Source: Prorocentrum cordatum (Eukaryota; Sar; Dinophyceae; Prorocentrales; Prorocentraceae). Taken from it: a stretch of DNA of 30,405 nt. The translations under genes were made by a program, and so were the position numbers. Below are positions 9,613-19,354 of this stretch, piece after piece (the stretch's first letter is position 1; each line of letters opens with the position of its first letter). The stretch is taken from positions 1,114,720 through 1,145,124 of the forward strand of contig CAUYUJ010014549.1 in assembly GCA_963575745.1 (NCBI GenBank). The letters run 5' to 3'. The notes under the pieces are model-generated. The model ran no database searches and was not told the DNA's origin. It saw only the letters and a list, made by a program, of their open reading frames with translations.

Positions 9613-10005
9613 ATGATGGCGGCTCTCCTCCTGCTCGCGGCCGTCGGCTTCTCGCCGCGGGCGGCCGCCCGATCGTCGACAGGCGCTTGCCGCGCTTTCG
9701 GACGCACTCAGGAGCAAGAGCCGCAACCTGCTCCGCACACCAGGCTCTACGAGTACATCCCTTTCTGCCTGACGGGCTGCACCCGCGCGCAGGAGATCAC
9801 CCGCGCGCACTACATGGGCGAGATCCTCTCCCCTGTGATGAGCCGCCGCCCGACTCTGGACGGCCGCCACCGCCTCTTTCAGCACGACTACCACTGTCTC
9901 GACGCAATGGGCGGCCGCCAGAAGATGGGGACGGGCCACCTGGAATCGATGGCCCAGAAAATGCCAGACAAGAACCGCCAGATCCACTACGGCCAGAAGG
10001 GCTGA
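9613..10005 (+). CDS. Possible small secreted protein, unknown function
   Basis: A 130-codon frame starting at tandem ATGs (9613 and 9616). The N-terminus, MMAALLLLAAVGFSPRAAA, looks like a signal peptide with a Leu/Ala core and a likely cleavage after AAA near residue 19. The mature part is about 110 aa, with Cys in the FCLTGCTRAQ segment and in HDYHCLDAMGG. Third codon positions are strongly G/C. I recognise no family. It could be a single-exon gene or one exon of a larger one. A long frame on the opposite strand covers the same bases, as is common for GC-rich coding DNA. I prefer the + strand because of the signal-like start and the clean stop at 10003-10005. Confidence 0.4.
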   Translation: MMAALLLLAAVGFSPRAAARSSTGACRAFGRTQEQEPQPAPHTRLYEYIPFCLTGCTRAQEITRAHYMGEILSPVMSRRPTLDGRHRLFQHDYHCLDAMGGRQKMGTGHLESMAQKMPDKNRQIHYGQKG

Positions 10006-10782
10006 CACGGGCGGGGGATCCTACGGAAAGAGATGGGCGACCTACGTGACGACGTGAGTCCAGCAGCTTCGCTGTAGCACCAGGCCCCTCTAGTCGCTCT
10101 CGCCGCCCCTGGTCTCTAGGGCGCGCCGTCGGCCCCTTCTTCGGCCTGGTTTCTTTTTTTCCTTCTCGGGGCCTCTGGGGTGTCCAGGGAGCCTGCTCGG
10201 TGCTATCCGCGCCGTCGAGCCCGGCCCCCAGGGGCCAGAGGGGTATCACCCCCCGCCCGCGAGCGTTTTACTGTTTCCTGTCCTGCTCGGCTCGGATCCA
10301 TGGTGATCACAGCTGCGCGGCGCGCCCACACGCCTGACCTCGTTCGGTCCGAGGAGATCGCACGACTGTTCAGAGGTGTCCCCGAGCGATCTCTCGTTTC
10401 GTGAGCTCGAGGGGTGAGTGTCTTCAGACTCACAGCGCAATGCCGGGTCCATCCTCCGCCCCCTGTCGCACCCCCTGCCAAGGGGCAGGGGGGGCGCACG
10501 ATGCGCGCGCCATCCCTGCCCCTTGGCATCGCTCGGGCGTGTGCAGGTTTCCTTCGGCGAGGACCGTCGAGGAGCATCCTGGATCACGTGGAGAAGAAAC
10601 CCACGCGCGAAACCGAACAACGAAAAAAGCACAGGGCATGGACGTCCGAGCGATGGCCACTGCCCCGCGGTGCCCGGCGTGCCGCGCGCCTTCCTTTTCG
10701 GGCCGGCGCGCGGGCGGCGTGCGCGCGCCCCCTGCGCCGCTCGCCGCGGCTCTTGCTCGGGGGCGGCCAGGAAAAGGGGCGG
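10006..10782. other. No gene seen
   Basis: GC-rich sequence with overlapping open frames on both strands and no recognisable domain, RNA or repeat structure. Confidence 0.35.
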
Positions 10783-11067
10783 GTGGATGGCCATGGGGGA
10801 GGGGCAGCAGTCGTCACGAACTCAAAGCAGACGCCCCATCCCAAACTCAAGACTCGTCACCAACTCAGGGGCGGCCCGGGGGAGGGGCATCATTCGTCAC
10901 CAACTCAAGACTCGTCACCAACTCAGGGGCGGCCCGGGGGAGGGGCATCATTCGTCACCAACTCAAAACTCGTCACCAACTCAGGGGCGGCCAGTAAAAG
11001 GGGTGGGTCGATGGCCAGGGGGAGGGGCGCCATTCGTCGCTAGCTCAAAGCAGACGCCCCATCCCAG
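10783..11067 (+). repeat. Nested tandem repeat: 58-bp core between outer repeats
   Basis: The core unit starts CTCGTCACCAACTCAGGGGC at 10853, 10911 and 10969, a constant 58-bp period. The core is flanked by an outer pair at about 10783-10843 and 11010-11067 that share GATGGCCA, GGGGGAGGGGC and CTCAAAGCAGACGCCCCATC. The outer and core repeats share the TCGTCACNAACTCAA element, suggesting stepwise expansion. Because 58 is not a multiple of 3, a coding role is unlikely. Confidence 0.85.
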
Positions 11068-11560
11068 AAACGCGAGGGCCACAACAGAGCGCAGGCTCCT
11101 CGAGACTTCGGGGAGGGAGAGTTGGGGGCCCAGGGTTTACCGGGGTGGCAGCGACGAGCACAAAACATACCCCGAAATCTGTGACCGATCTTCGAATCCT
11201 CGGTGTGTCGTATGACATCGCGCTGTTGGGGTTGGGATGTGATCTTTCTCAAAAAAATTTATAAATAAAATATAATAAAAATACAAATATAAAAATAACA
11301 AAATAAAAAAAAATACAAAAAATGTGTTTTCTCTTGGTCAATTCGGCACGGCCGACATATGAACATTCGGAGATCCACGCGGATTTGCTTGAGTCGGCGC
11401 TGGGGTCCCCCCGTGGCGGGCGCCGCCCGCGGCCGCCCCGCCTGTCGCGCCGGGGAGTTTCGGCTGCTGAGCATGTTTTGCACCACCACTGCATAGGCGG
11501 ACGGGGGGAGAAGGAGGATGACGAGTTTCTCACGGACGGGGATCCGGCCTCTGCCGTGCC
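11068..11560. other. No gene seen; AT-rich island
   Basis: The segment 11247-11330 is strongly A-rich (AAATAAAAAT-type words) inside GC-rich DNA. Nothing coding is supported. Confidence 0.4.
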
Positions 11561-11642
11561 CCTCCTCCTCCTCCTCCTCCTCCTCCTCCTCCTCCTCCTC
11601 CTCCTCCTCCTCCTCCTCCTCCTCCTCCTCCTCCTCCTCCTC
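11561..11642 (-). repeat. (CTC)n triplet array
   Basis: An essentially perfect run of about 27 CTC triplets. Confidence 0.95.
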
Positions 11643-12405
11643 CCTCTCTTACCGATTGCAGTGGTGGTGGGAAACGGGCCCGTCATGCGCGCAGATTCGG
11701 GAAATCCGTGCGGAGGTCCGAGTGTTCACGCCGCTCCTGTTCTTTCATAAAGGCGTACGGAAAGAATGGACGCGAAGACCAGCAGCAGTTCCCGCCCACT
11801 TTGAACAGGGTTCGCTGTCGGCCTCGGCATTGGCAGACGAGTGCGCCCTGTGCGGTCCCCCATCGATTTCTCTAATCGGCGCGCTTCCCCTTGATGCATT
11901 CGGACGTTTCGGGACGTCGATTCGTTACCCCGCTGGGGTCCATTCAGAATGCGGTGCCATGCGCACTTGGAGTGCCCGTAGCACGTAGCAGGTTTATCTA
12001 GTGGGCGTCGTGCGGAGTGGAATTCTGCCAATCTTCGATTGTTCTTCCAACACTTTCCTTGGCCCCCCCTCGTCCGTACAGTGGAGACCTTTCCCAAGAA
12101 ACATCCCGCTCGCCTCCAGGGTGCTCTGGGCTTCTTGGGTTTCGATGGTTTCGCGATGAAAGGCGTGACGTTCCCACACCAACAGTCAATATTGCACCTC
12201 CTGGGTTTCTCAGAGACGGGTGTCTGGTGGAAGGTGTCTCGCAGACTGGCCTCCACTGCACACGTGCCTGGTGATCCCTCCTGCCCAGCACGCACGCAGG
12301 AGCAAGGCAGGGAGGAAACAGGAAACAGGGCGGCTCCACTTCGAGACCATGGGGCCATGGGAGCAGATCCCTCCCCCCCCCCCCTCAGGGATGTGATCTG
12401 TAGCA
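11643..12405. other. No gene seen; holds a dispersed repeat copy
   Basis: Apart from the repeat at 12076-12258 there is only ordinary sequence with accidental frames on both strands. Confidence 0.35.
12076..12258 (+). repeat. Dispersed diverged repeat, copy 2
   Basis: The partner of 1180-1358 in the same orientation, 10.9 kb away. The similarity starts at a GTRCAGTGGARRCC block and ends around a CCTCCACTG/CCTACTG block. Confidence 0.5.
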
Positions 12406-12465
12406 CCTCCTCCTCCTCCTCCTCCTCCTTCTCCTCCTCCTCCTCCTCCTCCTCCTCCTCCCTTC
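12406..12465 (-). repeat. (CTC)n triplet array
   Basis: About 19 CTC triplets with one interruption. Further imperfect CTC and CCT stretches follow at 12620-12700. Confidence 0.85.
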
Positions 12466-13127
12466 TGGGGCAGCCGGAGCGAGAGGAGAACCGCGCACTG
12501 GCCCCTCTCGGCCCATGGCCTGCGGGGCCCGTGCCTCCGAGCCCCCGGCCACCGCCTCGCCTGCCCCGGGCCGCCGCCCCGAGCCCGGGGGGGTCGCCCC
12601 CCGGGAGGGCCGCGGGCCCTCCTCCTCATCCTCCTCCTCCTCACTCCTCCTCCACCCCCTCTCCCCCTCCCCTTCCCCCTCCTCCTCTCTCCCGCCTCCT
12701 TCCCGAGCGGAGCGGGTCTGTCCTGCGGACTGCTGGCCTGGTGCCAGAGCCTGGCGGGTGAGGCCGTTTTGTCCGCCTACGGCAGCCTGTCACAAACTTG
12801 AGTATTTCTTATTTTTTTTATTTATTATACTGTTTTTTAGCTTAATAATTTCTAGGTTCTATGTGTTCTTACTTTATGGTTCACTTTGGGGCGCCTGCTC
12901 CTGCGGGCCCGCCCCTCCGCGCGCGCGCGGGCCCGCCCCTCGGAGGGAGGAGAAGCGATACCAACACCACCAGGGGGCCCACCTCCAGCGAGGAGGTCCA
13001 CGATGCCTCCCCGAGCTGAGTACTGGGGATGTCTCGAGCGAGAGGGGGGGCCACACCACCGGGGAGACTCCCCTTGCCTCCTCGCACCTCCTCGCCCTGC
13101 TGGTGTTGGTGTCGCCTTTCCTTGGTC
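12466..13127. other. No gene seen; left flank of the large transposon
   Basis: GC-rich sequence with an AT-rich patch at 12793-12880. It does not resemble the flank on the other side of the transposon (27314-27755). I see no target-site duplication. Confidence 0.4.
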
Positions 13128-13169
13128 CCACTTTGATCGTCGGGTGGCTGTAAGTGCGGTAAGAGCGTT
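13128..13169 (+). repeat. Left terminal inverted repeat
   Basis: 41 of 42 positions match the reverse complement of 27272-27313. It begins CCACTTTGATCGTCGGGTGG and ends GGTAAGAGCGTT. In the second copy the matching sequence starts three bases later, at CTTTGATCG (27756). Confidence 0.9.
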
Positions 13170-13296
13170 CATCTTACATAATCTTAGTTAAGCCATAGAA
13201 CGTACACTTGTTGATCGCGCATCTCATGTGTGCATATGCAATACTTATGGTGTTTGTAAGTGTAGATGTAAGTAATATACTAAGTTAGATATCTCT

Positions 13297-13314
13297 GCTA
13301 AGTCGATGGGGCTG
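13297..13314 (+). repeat. Left subterminal inverted block
   Basis: GCTAAGTCGATGGGGCTG matches the reverse complement of 27004-27022, with one extra T there. It is a candidate transposase-binding site or a remnant of a longer terminal repeat. Confidence 0.6.
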
Positions 13315-13551
13315 AACATATTCGTGTTTTTGCTAATCATTTGCGTATTTTTTATTCTTAACTTTTTTGAATTCCATTGAATTTCCGTTGTTGTTGTTGT
13401 TCAGTTGTTCAGGACCGAGGCGCCGCAGGTACTTGCTGTACCTCGCGGCCGCGGCGCTGCGGGCTGCGCGCATGCCCGCGGGGAGGGGGGAGGGAAGGAG
13501 GAAAATGTTTATCCATGTGTCTTCGGCCCTCCCTTATCCCCCCTTTCCTTA

Positions 13552-13903
13552 GGCGGCGCACCGCCTTCTCCTCCGTCGCCTCGTCCTCCGTCGGCGGTAA
13601 TCCGCCTTCTCCCCCCCCCCATGGCGGCAATCCGCCTTCTCCCCCTCCGTGGCGGCAAACCGCACTTCTGGCGGCAAACCGCTTTCTCCTCCTTTGGCGG
13701 CAAACCGCCTACCCCTTCTGGCGGCAAACCGCCTTCTCCTCCTCTGGCGGCAAACCGCCTACCCCTTCTGGCGGCAAACCGCCTTCTCCTCCTCTGGCGG
13801 CAAACCGCCTTCTCCTCCTCGTGGCGGGAAACCGCTTCTTCCCAACCGCCCTATCGGCGGCTTGCTTTGCCGCCTCCTTCCACCCCCTCGGCGGCAAGCC
13901 GCC
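13552..13903 (+). repeat. Cluster of GGCGG-N4/5-CCGCC hairpins, array 1
   Basis: About a dozen short palindromes, mostly GGCGGCAAACCGCC, separated by TTCTCCTCC- or TACCCCTTCT-type spacers. The two arms stay complementary while the 4-5-nt loop varies (CAAA, TAAT, CAAT, CGCA). The region lies upstream of gene 1 and is almost unchanged in the second copy (28177-28527). Confidence 0.9.
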
Positions 13904-14308
13904 CACCCCTTTCCCCCCCCCCCTCCCTGGCCTCTCCTTGACCCACCCTCCCCCATAGCTCTCTTCTTCCCCCCCGCGCACCCTTCGGCACCCCCTCCCC
14001 CGCCCCCCCTTCGACACTCTCCCCCCTGCGCCCCCCCTCACCCAGGAGGAGGGGGAGGAGGAGGGAGAGGAGGAAGAGGAGAAGGAGGAGGAGGAGGGGG
14101 GGGAGGAGGGGGAGGAGGGGGAGGAGGAGGAGGAGGAGGAGGAGGGGGAGGAGGAGGAGGAGCAGGAAGAGCAGGAGTAGGATATGTCCGTCGCACGCGC
14201 GTTGGCTCGATCCGTTTTTGGCGCGCCCTCCTCCGAGGGCTTCGGGCGGCGTGCGCGCGCGGGGAGTCGCGCACTCCGCTCGGCGCGCGGTCGCGCCGCA
14301 TCGCTGCC
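13904..14308. other. Upstream region of gene 1 with (GGA)n array
   Basis: Pyrimidine-rich sequence, then a (GGA/GAG)n array at 14043-14177, then about 130 bp of CG-rich sequence up to the start codon. It resembles a 5' flank or untranslated region. No dinoflagellate spliced-leader relic was found here. Confidence 0.5.
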
Positions 14309-15240
14309 ATGGAGGGCATCCTTCGAGGCCGCATGGAGGAGGCGCGGGCGGCGTTCGTAGCGCGCGGCAGTGCGACGGAGCACCTTCCTGCCTGCATCCA
14401 GGCGGCGACGTCCCAGCGCTGGTCGCAGCTCCAGAGTGCGCAGTTTGCTGCTTTGGGCGGCGGCGTGGGGTGGGCGCAGTCCGAGCTGGGAGACTTCTTG
14501 CAGGCTCTGTCGTCGGGCAGCCTGCAGGGGAGGAAGCTCCAGAACTACGTGGGTTCATTGAATTTCTGACGCCTCAGTTGTGGGAGTTCGTGCTCTCGCC
14601 GCATTCGGGCTTCACTGCCAAGATGGCGGCGTTCTCAGAGCACCTCGGGGCGCTTGGCCTGAGGCATCCGAGCTGCCCGACGGCCGCCAATATGGCAGCA
14701 TTCTTGTTGCTGGTGTGCAAGCAGACAGGCGTGGAGACGGGCGAGATCACGAGGGAGCTGTTGCAGTCATATCTGGCCACAGTGAAATCCTCGTTCAAGA
14801 ATCTCGCGGCGACGACGCCGCCGCCCAGGGATGGCATCCAGGCTCTCCCCATCACGCCTGGGAGGCTCCAGTCTCAGTACCCCATCACGTACGTCGACGC
14901 CTTCCCGCCAGGTGTTGGAGCGACGGCGCCGCAGATAAATCCCGTCGAGATGGTGACGATTGCGAAGCTGATTAATCTCCGTGCAGGGGAGAAGAGCGGC
15001 CACCTCGCGCTGCCCGCGCCTGCGCCCGCCCGCGGCGGGCTGCAGCCATCCCATGGCCCAGGCGGCGGCTCTCCTCAGCAGCACCTCCCCATCGCGGCGG
15101 CCGATTCGTTCTCTGGGCGCTGGCCGACGGCTCCACGGGGAATAACAGAACGCATTCCCCCGCGGGACACCTGGTATTGGGTCGAGGGGTGGGTTCCTGG
15201 ATCGGCGCGGGGTACGTTTCTGGATGCCTGGATGGAGGGC

Positions 15241-15329
15241 GTGTTGTGAAATATTCCCCCCCCCATCCCCCTAGGGGGATGGGGGGGGGGGGGGATATTT
15301 TCGTTCGGCGGTGATCCGCCTGATTTCAG
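15241..15329 (+). other. Gene 1 intron 1 with a C/G-run palindrome
   Basis: A GT...TTTCAG intron of 89 bp that keeps the frame (phase 0). The part at 15249-15301 is an inverted repeat centred on CTAG: AAATATT, a C run, ATCCCC, then the mirror with a G run and ATATTT. It is followed by GGCGG-TGAT-CCGCC, another member of the hairpin family. The second copy (29868-29955) keeps the structure with different run lengths. Confidence 0.65.
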
Positions 15330-16221
15330 GTGGGGCTTTCGCGCAGCGGCGGCCGCTGGCCCAACCCAGCCATCCAGCTGATCGACCGCTCGCAGACGCA
15401 GCAGCCGCAGGAGCCGTTGCAAGAACGAGCAGGTTCGAACCACCAGCTTTCGATGGCGGCGGGGAGTTCGGATGCGCCGTCGACGCTGCAACTGGCGGCA
15501 CACGATGGCGGCAAACCCGCCGACTGTCAGCCGTTATCGAGCACCGCCGCCGCCCAAACGGCCTCGATCAGCAAGAGCCGCGCGGCGAAGAAGCAGAAGA
15601 AGCATGAGCTGCCGATCTAGCTCGACTCCGACTCCGACTTCGGCATCGTCGCCGTGACGCCGCCGCCCAAGGCTGAGAAGGTCGGCATCGCCGCAGGCTC
15701 TCTGAAGAAGACCCCGACGGATGCGGCTCTGGCCATGGTCGCGGCCATGGATAAGAGGACGAAGGCGGTCAAGACGAAAAAGAACGCCGAGGCGGTGAAG
15801 GCCCCCACGCTTGCCACGGGCAATGCTGCTAAGAAGACGACGCCGCCTGGCAATGACAACGCGGCAAAGAAGACGACGCCGCCTGCCACGGGCAACGTGG
15901 CTAAGAAGACGCCGCTCCCCACGGGCAAGAAGACGGACGGCTCGGCTGGGAAGGACAAGCAGCGCAAGTGGGCGAAGCCGAGGTGGGAGATGCAGACCAC
16001 ACGCAACTTGGCGAGCGGGGTTGAACCTCCCACCGATGAGGCGTCGGGCGCGCGCGGCGATTCCCAGCAGCCCCGCTGGGGTCGCAGTTTGCGCGCCCGC
16101 CGCCTTTCAGGCGACTGTTCATCGTTGCTCCGCCCCCCAGGTGCAGTTCCGCAGCGGCAGGGTCGGCGTCCCCGGCAGCAACGTCAGCCTGAAGTACATC
16201 GCGGGCGATGAGGCCGACAAG

Positions 16222-16336
16222 GCCAGATTCTCACCGACGCCCTTCTCGACGCCCTCCTCCGCGCTCTCTTCATTTTCGCCCCTGCCTCGACGCCCCCTCC
16301 GCCCCCTGCTGCCTCGTTGCGCCCGATCGCTCCGAG
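16222..16336 (+). other. Gene 1 intron 3, GC-AG
   Basis: Removing 115 bp joins ...GDEADK to AIAEAEELV... in frame. Both ends carry AGGCCAG, so the intron is flanked by a 7-bp direct repeat. A GC donor is common in dinoflagellates. Confidence 0.6.
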
Positions 16337-16469
16337 GCCAGGGCCATCGCGGAGGCGGAGGAGCTGGTCAAGAAGGAGCTCGCCGCCCGGGCGCGCGGCG
16401 AGTAATTCGCGCTACGACTCTTCAACTCTCCAGGCCAACGGGGCGGCCTCGGGATAACAAAAAGGTCGT

Positions 16470-16599
16470 GGCGGATATGCCGCCTCGTGGCGGATATGCC
16501 GCCTTGTAGCGCAGCCTTCTCGCCTTCCAACTCGTGGCGGACATGCCGCCCCCGCCCCACCCCTTTGCGCCCCTCCGCCCTTCAGGCGGACATGCCGCC
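16470..16599 (+). repeat. Hairpin cluster, array 2
   Basis: Four copies: GGCGGATATGCCGCC twice and GGCGGACATGCCGCC twice, just after gene 1 and ahead of gene 2. Confidence 0.9.
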
Positions 16600-17169
16600 G
16601 CCCCCCTCCCCTAATCGGCCCACTCCGCGCCCCCGCGCCACGTCCCTGCGCCCCCCTCTCCGCTGGCAGGCACTGGATCCCACGCCAACTAACGTCGGGG
16701 AGACGCCCACTGCTCGAACGGCGAAGGCGTTCACCCAGAATGGCATGGGCGCGCGCGAAGGCACCGACGTTGCCACCGCCCGTTCAACGACGAAAACAAG
16801 TGAACCAAGACCTGCACATTCAAAGGGACACCAGTTCACTTATATTTCTGGTTCCAAATGCCACCCTCACTCTGCCCCCTCCCCCGAGACCCCGTCGCAA
16901 GAACCAGCGGGGCCCTTCTGAGAGGCCCCCGAGGGCTCGAGGAGCTCCAAGACTTCAATGGGTCCATGGGCAACCCCCTCCCCCTCCTCCCGAATTCTCG
17001 CTTCCGCGTCCGATTCCATTTCGGTTCAAGCCCGCGGCCCGCGGGTGCCCGCGAGCCCGCGCGGGGTCGGCCCCCCCCTTTCGCGCCGACGCGTGGGCTG
17101 GGGCCCGCGCGCCGAGGCTGCGCCGCAGCCACCGCGTCGCGCTCGGCGCCTCGCACTGCGGCCGCGGCC
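16600..17169. other. Spacer between genes 1 and 2
   Basis: No gene is supported. A frame that continues unbroken from 16858 into gene 2's first exon is accidental upstream of the ATG at 17170. This presumably holds the 5' control region of gene 2. Confidence 0.4.
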
Positions 17170-18214
17170 ATGGCAGACAGCGGCAGCGCGTTCGACGCGT
17201 TGGAGGCAGCTGCATCGGCAAAACAAGTGGCCCCGCGTGCGGTCGCCAGGGGCGCGCGCATCGCGCGCGAAACTGGCTGGCCGCTCTCGGTCGAACTGTT
17301 TTGGCGATTCGGCGCAGGAGATGTTCGGGCCAGCGATGCAGTTGCTCTCCGACCTTGCGGGCGTGGGCAACAACGCAGGGGATCGGTCTTCCTCCGCCAG
17401 CGGCAGTCGGCCAGCCAGCGCGCCCACGTTGGCGGCGCAGCCAGCGCGATCGCGCAGCCCGCGCCACCCGCGGGCACCGTCGACGCCGCCGCGCAGGCGG
17501 GGGCCGACGTCACCGCCGCGGGACCCGCGGCAGCGGCCTTTCCCGCCCACGGCTCTCGTGAAGGAGCTCGCGTCGCACATGCGGGGCGCGACGCCTGTGG
17601 TGGAAGAGCCCCCCGAGGCGGTGGAGGCGCATCCCAGCGCGGTGGAGGCGTTCAGGGCGCAGCTGCGAGCCTGGCTGAGCGACCCCGGTGGGAATCCCAT
17701 CGACTGGCGGTCGGAGACCGTGCTCGCCGTGCTCAAGGAGTACCAGATGAAGTACGACTACAAGAAGTTCCGCGACCGCGGCCCGCCTGGCCCCGCCATG
17801 GGCGGGACGCAGACGTGGCAGGGCCAGGCGTGGCGCGCCAATGCGAAGCGCTGGGGGAACCGAGGTGGCGCAAAGCGCGAGATGTACGCGAAGCTGCACG
17901 GCAACAATGCAGCGCCGCGGGTGCGCGAGGCGCACGTCCCCAAGCCTCAGCTGATGCATCGGGAGCCCATGGCGCCGAACTTGCCCAAGACGATGCCTCA
18001 GCAGGCGCCGTGGAGGACTGGCAATATGAACCCTCCAGCTCCGCCTCCGCCGCCGAAGACCATGGGGCCGCCGCCGCCGAAGACCAGGCAGCCGCCAGCA
18101 GGGAAGCCCAGCATGGTGCAGCCGAGGGCAGGGCGTCGGCTGCAGCCGACAAGCAAGAGGGCACCACCGCCAGCGAAGCCGCGCCCGCCCGCCCGCGGAG
18201 ATGTCTTCTTGTAG
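17170..18214 (+). CDS. Gene 2: unknown Pro-rich basic protein, one intron
   Basis: Starts at ATG 17170 in GCCATGG context. Exon 1 (17170-17226) encodes 19 aa. A 91-bp GT-AG intron (17227-17317) shifts to the frame of exon 2 (17318-18214), giving 317 aa. Exon 2 holds a short helix (EMFGPAMQLLSDLAG), a Ser/Pro/Arg-rich linker (about residues 44-96), a conserved-looking core with ALVKELASHM, a helix ending SDPGGNPIDWRSET (about 140-152), then EYQMKYDYKKF, a basic Trp/Arg/Lys segment, and a Pro-rich C-terminus with PPPPPKT repeats. I recognise no named domain. The GNPIDWRSET block recurs as a fragment at about 22905-22935. The basic, disordered make-up would suit nucleic-acid binding. Confidence 0.65.
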
Positions 18215-18745
18215 GGTGATCGCGTGGACCTGCAAGCGGGCTGGGGTGCATAGCTTCCGTAATTCGAGCGCGGATAGTTGCAGCTATCCGCGCTGCCGCG
18301 TCATGACGCGCCGCCTCTCCCCGCCTCGTCTCATCTCATCTCTCCTCCCCTCTCTTCGTTGCCGATCTATCTCATTGGCGGACGCGCCGCCTCTCCCCGC
18401 CTGGCGGGCAACCGCCGTTCAGATAAGAGCATCGGCGCATCGGGTTTGTTCTGCGCGGTTGGGAAAACAAGCGCCAGTCCTTCCCTGAGCCGCCCTGAGG
18501 CCTCCCTTGGCGGCCGCGCCGCCCTGAGCCCTCCATTGGCGGCTAAACCGCCGCCGCCGCCGCCGCCTGCTGGCGCCCCGAAATTTGCGATGCCACCGCG
18601 CCTCTTACACAGGTATGTTTTTGTTGTTGGGACGCTGTATCGGCCCGCATCTAGGCGCGCACAGGCTCGCGGCCCAGCGGCTTCTGTGCTAGCCGCGGCT
18701 CGCGGCTCGGCGGCGTCGCTGCCATGGCAGGCCAGCAGGGCGATC
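18215..18745. other. Spacer between genes 2 and 3 with hairpins
   Basis: Contains array 3 (18377-18552). A CAG-GTATGT motif at 18609-18617 is a strong donor-like site and could begin a 5'-untranslated-region intron of gene 3, with acceptors available near 18660 or 18730. Confidence 0.45.
18377..18552 (+). repeat. Hairpin cluster, array 3
   Basis: Includes GGCGGACGCGCCGCC, GGCGGGCAACCGCC, GGCGGCCGCGCCGCC and GGCGGCTAAACCGCC. Confidence 0.85.
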
Positions 18746-19354
18746 ATGTTCGGCTTCAAGTGCCCACAGAGCAGCGTCTGCAAAAGGGGCGGCAAGTGGT
18801 TCCAGGGGGAGACAGAGGAGGCGGCCAGGGGCAAGCTGGTGAACCACCTTCGCGCGTCGCCGTACCACGACTTGAGCGAGGAAGAAGCGGAGGCAACTGC
18901 TCTCGCAGTCGTCCCCGACTCTTGGGAAGTCGACCTCGCGGAGTGGCGCCAATGGGAGGAGGAGAAGGCCAACTGGGGCCCCGCCAGAAGGCGCAAGGGG
19001 GCGCCGAAGGTCGAGCTGGCGCCAGCTCCTCCACAATCCCGCGTGGAGCGCTCGCACCAGCTGAAGGACGCGTTCTCGGAGGGCAGCGGATCGTCAGGCG
19101 CAGCTTCGTCAGCCACGGCGGGCATGAGGATGTCCACGGCGTTGGCCAGCCAGATGTCGCCCGATAGCATCGTGGTGCTCAACGGCACCCAGTGCCAGGC
19201 TGTGCTCGACTCGTTGCGCCGCGCGCGTACTGCGACGCAGATGCGCGCCCAGATAGCGGAGCGCGCGGTGAACGCTTTCCGCCAAGAGGAGCAATGCACC
19301 GCCGTGTGCGAGGACGTGCTCGCGAGCTGGCTGGTGCGCAATGCGACCTCGTAG
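18746..19354 (+). CDS. Gene 3: small putative C2H2-type zinc-binding protein
   Basis: A 202-aa single-exon frame from ATG 18746 to TAG at 19352. An ATG at 18724 in good context is in a different frame and would need a tiny intron to join. The N-terminus, MFGFKCPQSSVCKRGGKWF, followed by VNHLRASPYHDLSEEEAE, offers Cys6, Cys12, His34 and His41: a CX5C-X21-HX6H arrangement. From memory, a similar Cys/His-Trp unit followed by a YH-x-L-(S/T)-E-x-x-A helix is frequent in dinoflagellate proteins. The middle is acidic and Trp-rich, then comes an Ala/Pro/Ser linker and a C-terminal helical segment (about 140-202). It may bind DNA or RNA for the element. The functional assignment is inference. Confidence 0.65.
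   Translation: MFGFKCPQSSVCKRGGKWFQGETEEAARGKLVNHLRASPYHDLSEEEAEATALAVVPDSWEVDLAEWRQWEEEKANWGPARRRKGAPKVELAPAPPQSRVERSHQLKDAFSEGSGSSGAASSATAGMRMSTALASQMSPDSIVVLNGTQCQAVLDSLRRARTATQMRAQIAERAVNAFRQEEQCTAVCEDVLASWLVRNATS

Larger units (their letters stand above)
14309..16405 (+). pseudogene. Gene 1, first copy: unknown Lys/Pro-rich protein, disrupted
   Basis: Start ATG in a GCCATGG context. Exons inferred from splice sites and frame are 14309-15240, 15330-16040, 16141-16221 and 16337-16405, with introns GT-AG, GC-AG and GC-AG; the parent protein would be ~597 aa. The first ~190 residues are hydrophobic/helical with no domain I recognise. Then come Pro/Gly/Gln-rich stretches, a Lys-rich segment (KKQKKHELPI), an acidic DSDSDF patch, repeated KKTTPP blocks and a C-terminal charged helix (AIAEAEELVKKELAARARGE). 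Compared with the second copy, one base is missing near 14549 (frameshift) and a TAG stands at 15618-15620. The last intron's ends share AGGCCAG, so its exact junction is ambiguous but the product is not. Basic and low-complexity, it may bind nucleic acid; that is a guess. Confidence 0.65.

Noticed and set aside
9553-10008. 151-codon - strand frame opposite the possible secreted protein
   Set aside because: It looks like the antisense shadow of GC3-rich coding sequence. The + strand has the signal-like start, though I cannot exclude the opposite.
12852-13172. Frames reading MNALTALTATRRSK on the - strand at both left ends
   Set aside because: They are the translated reverse strand of the terminal inverted repeat continuing into unrelated flank at each site. 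The shared peptide is only the repeat.
13552-13903. CRISPR array
   Set aside because: Units are ~14-bp palindromes with irregular, non-unique pyrimidine spacers in a eukaryotic setting, with no cas genes.
16858-18219. A continuous 453-codon frame across gene 2
   Set aside because: Only its first 19 codons after ATG 17170 are taken as coding. After 17226 the other frame, reached by a GT-AG intron, continues with the helix, WRSET core and Pro-rich tail and has the more protein-like composition.
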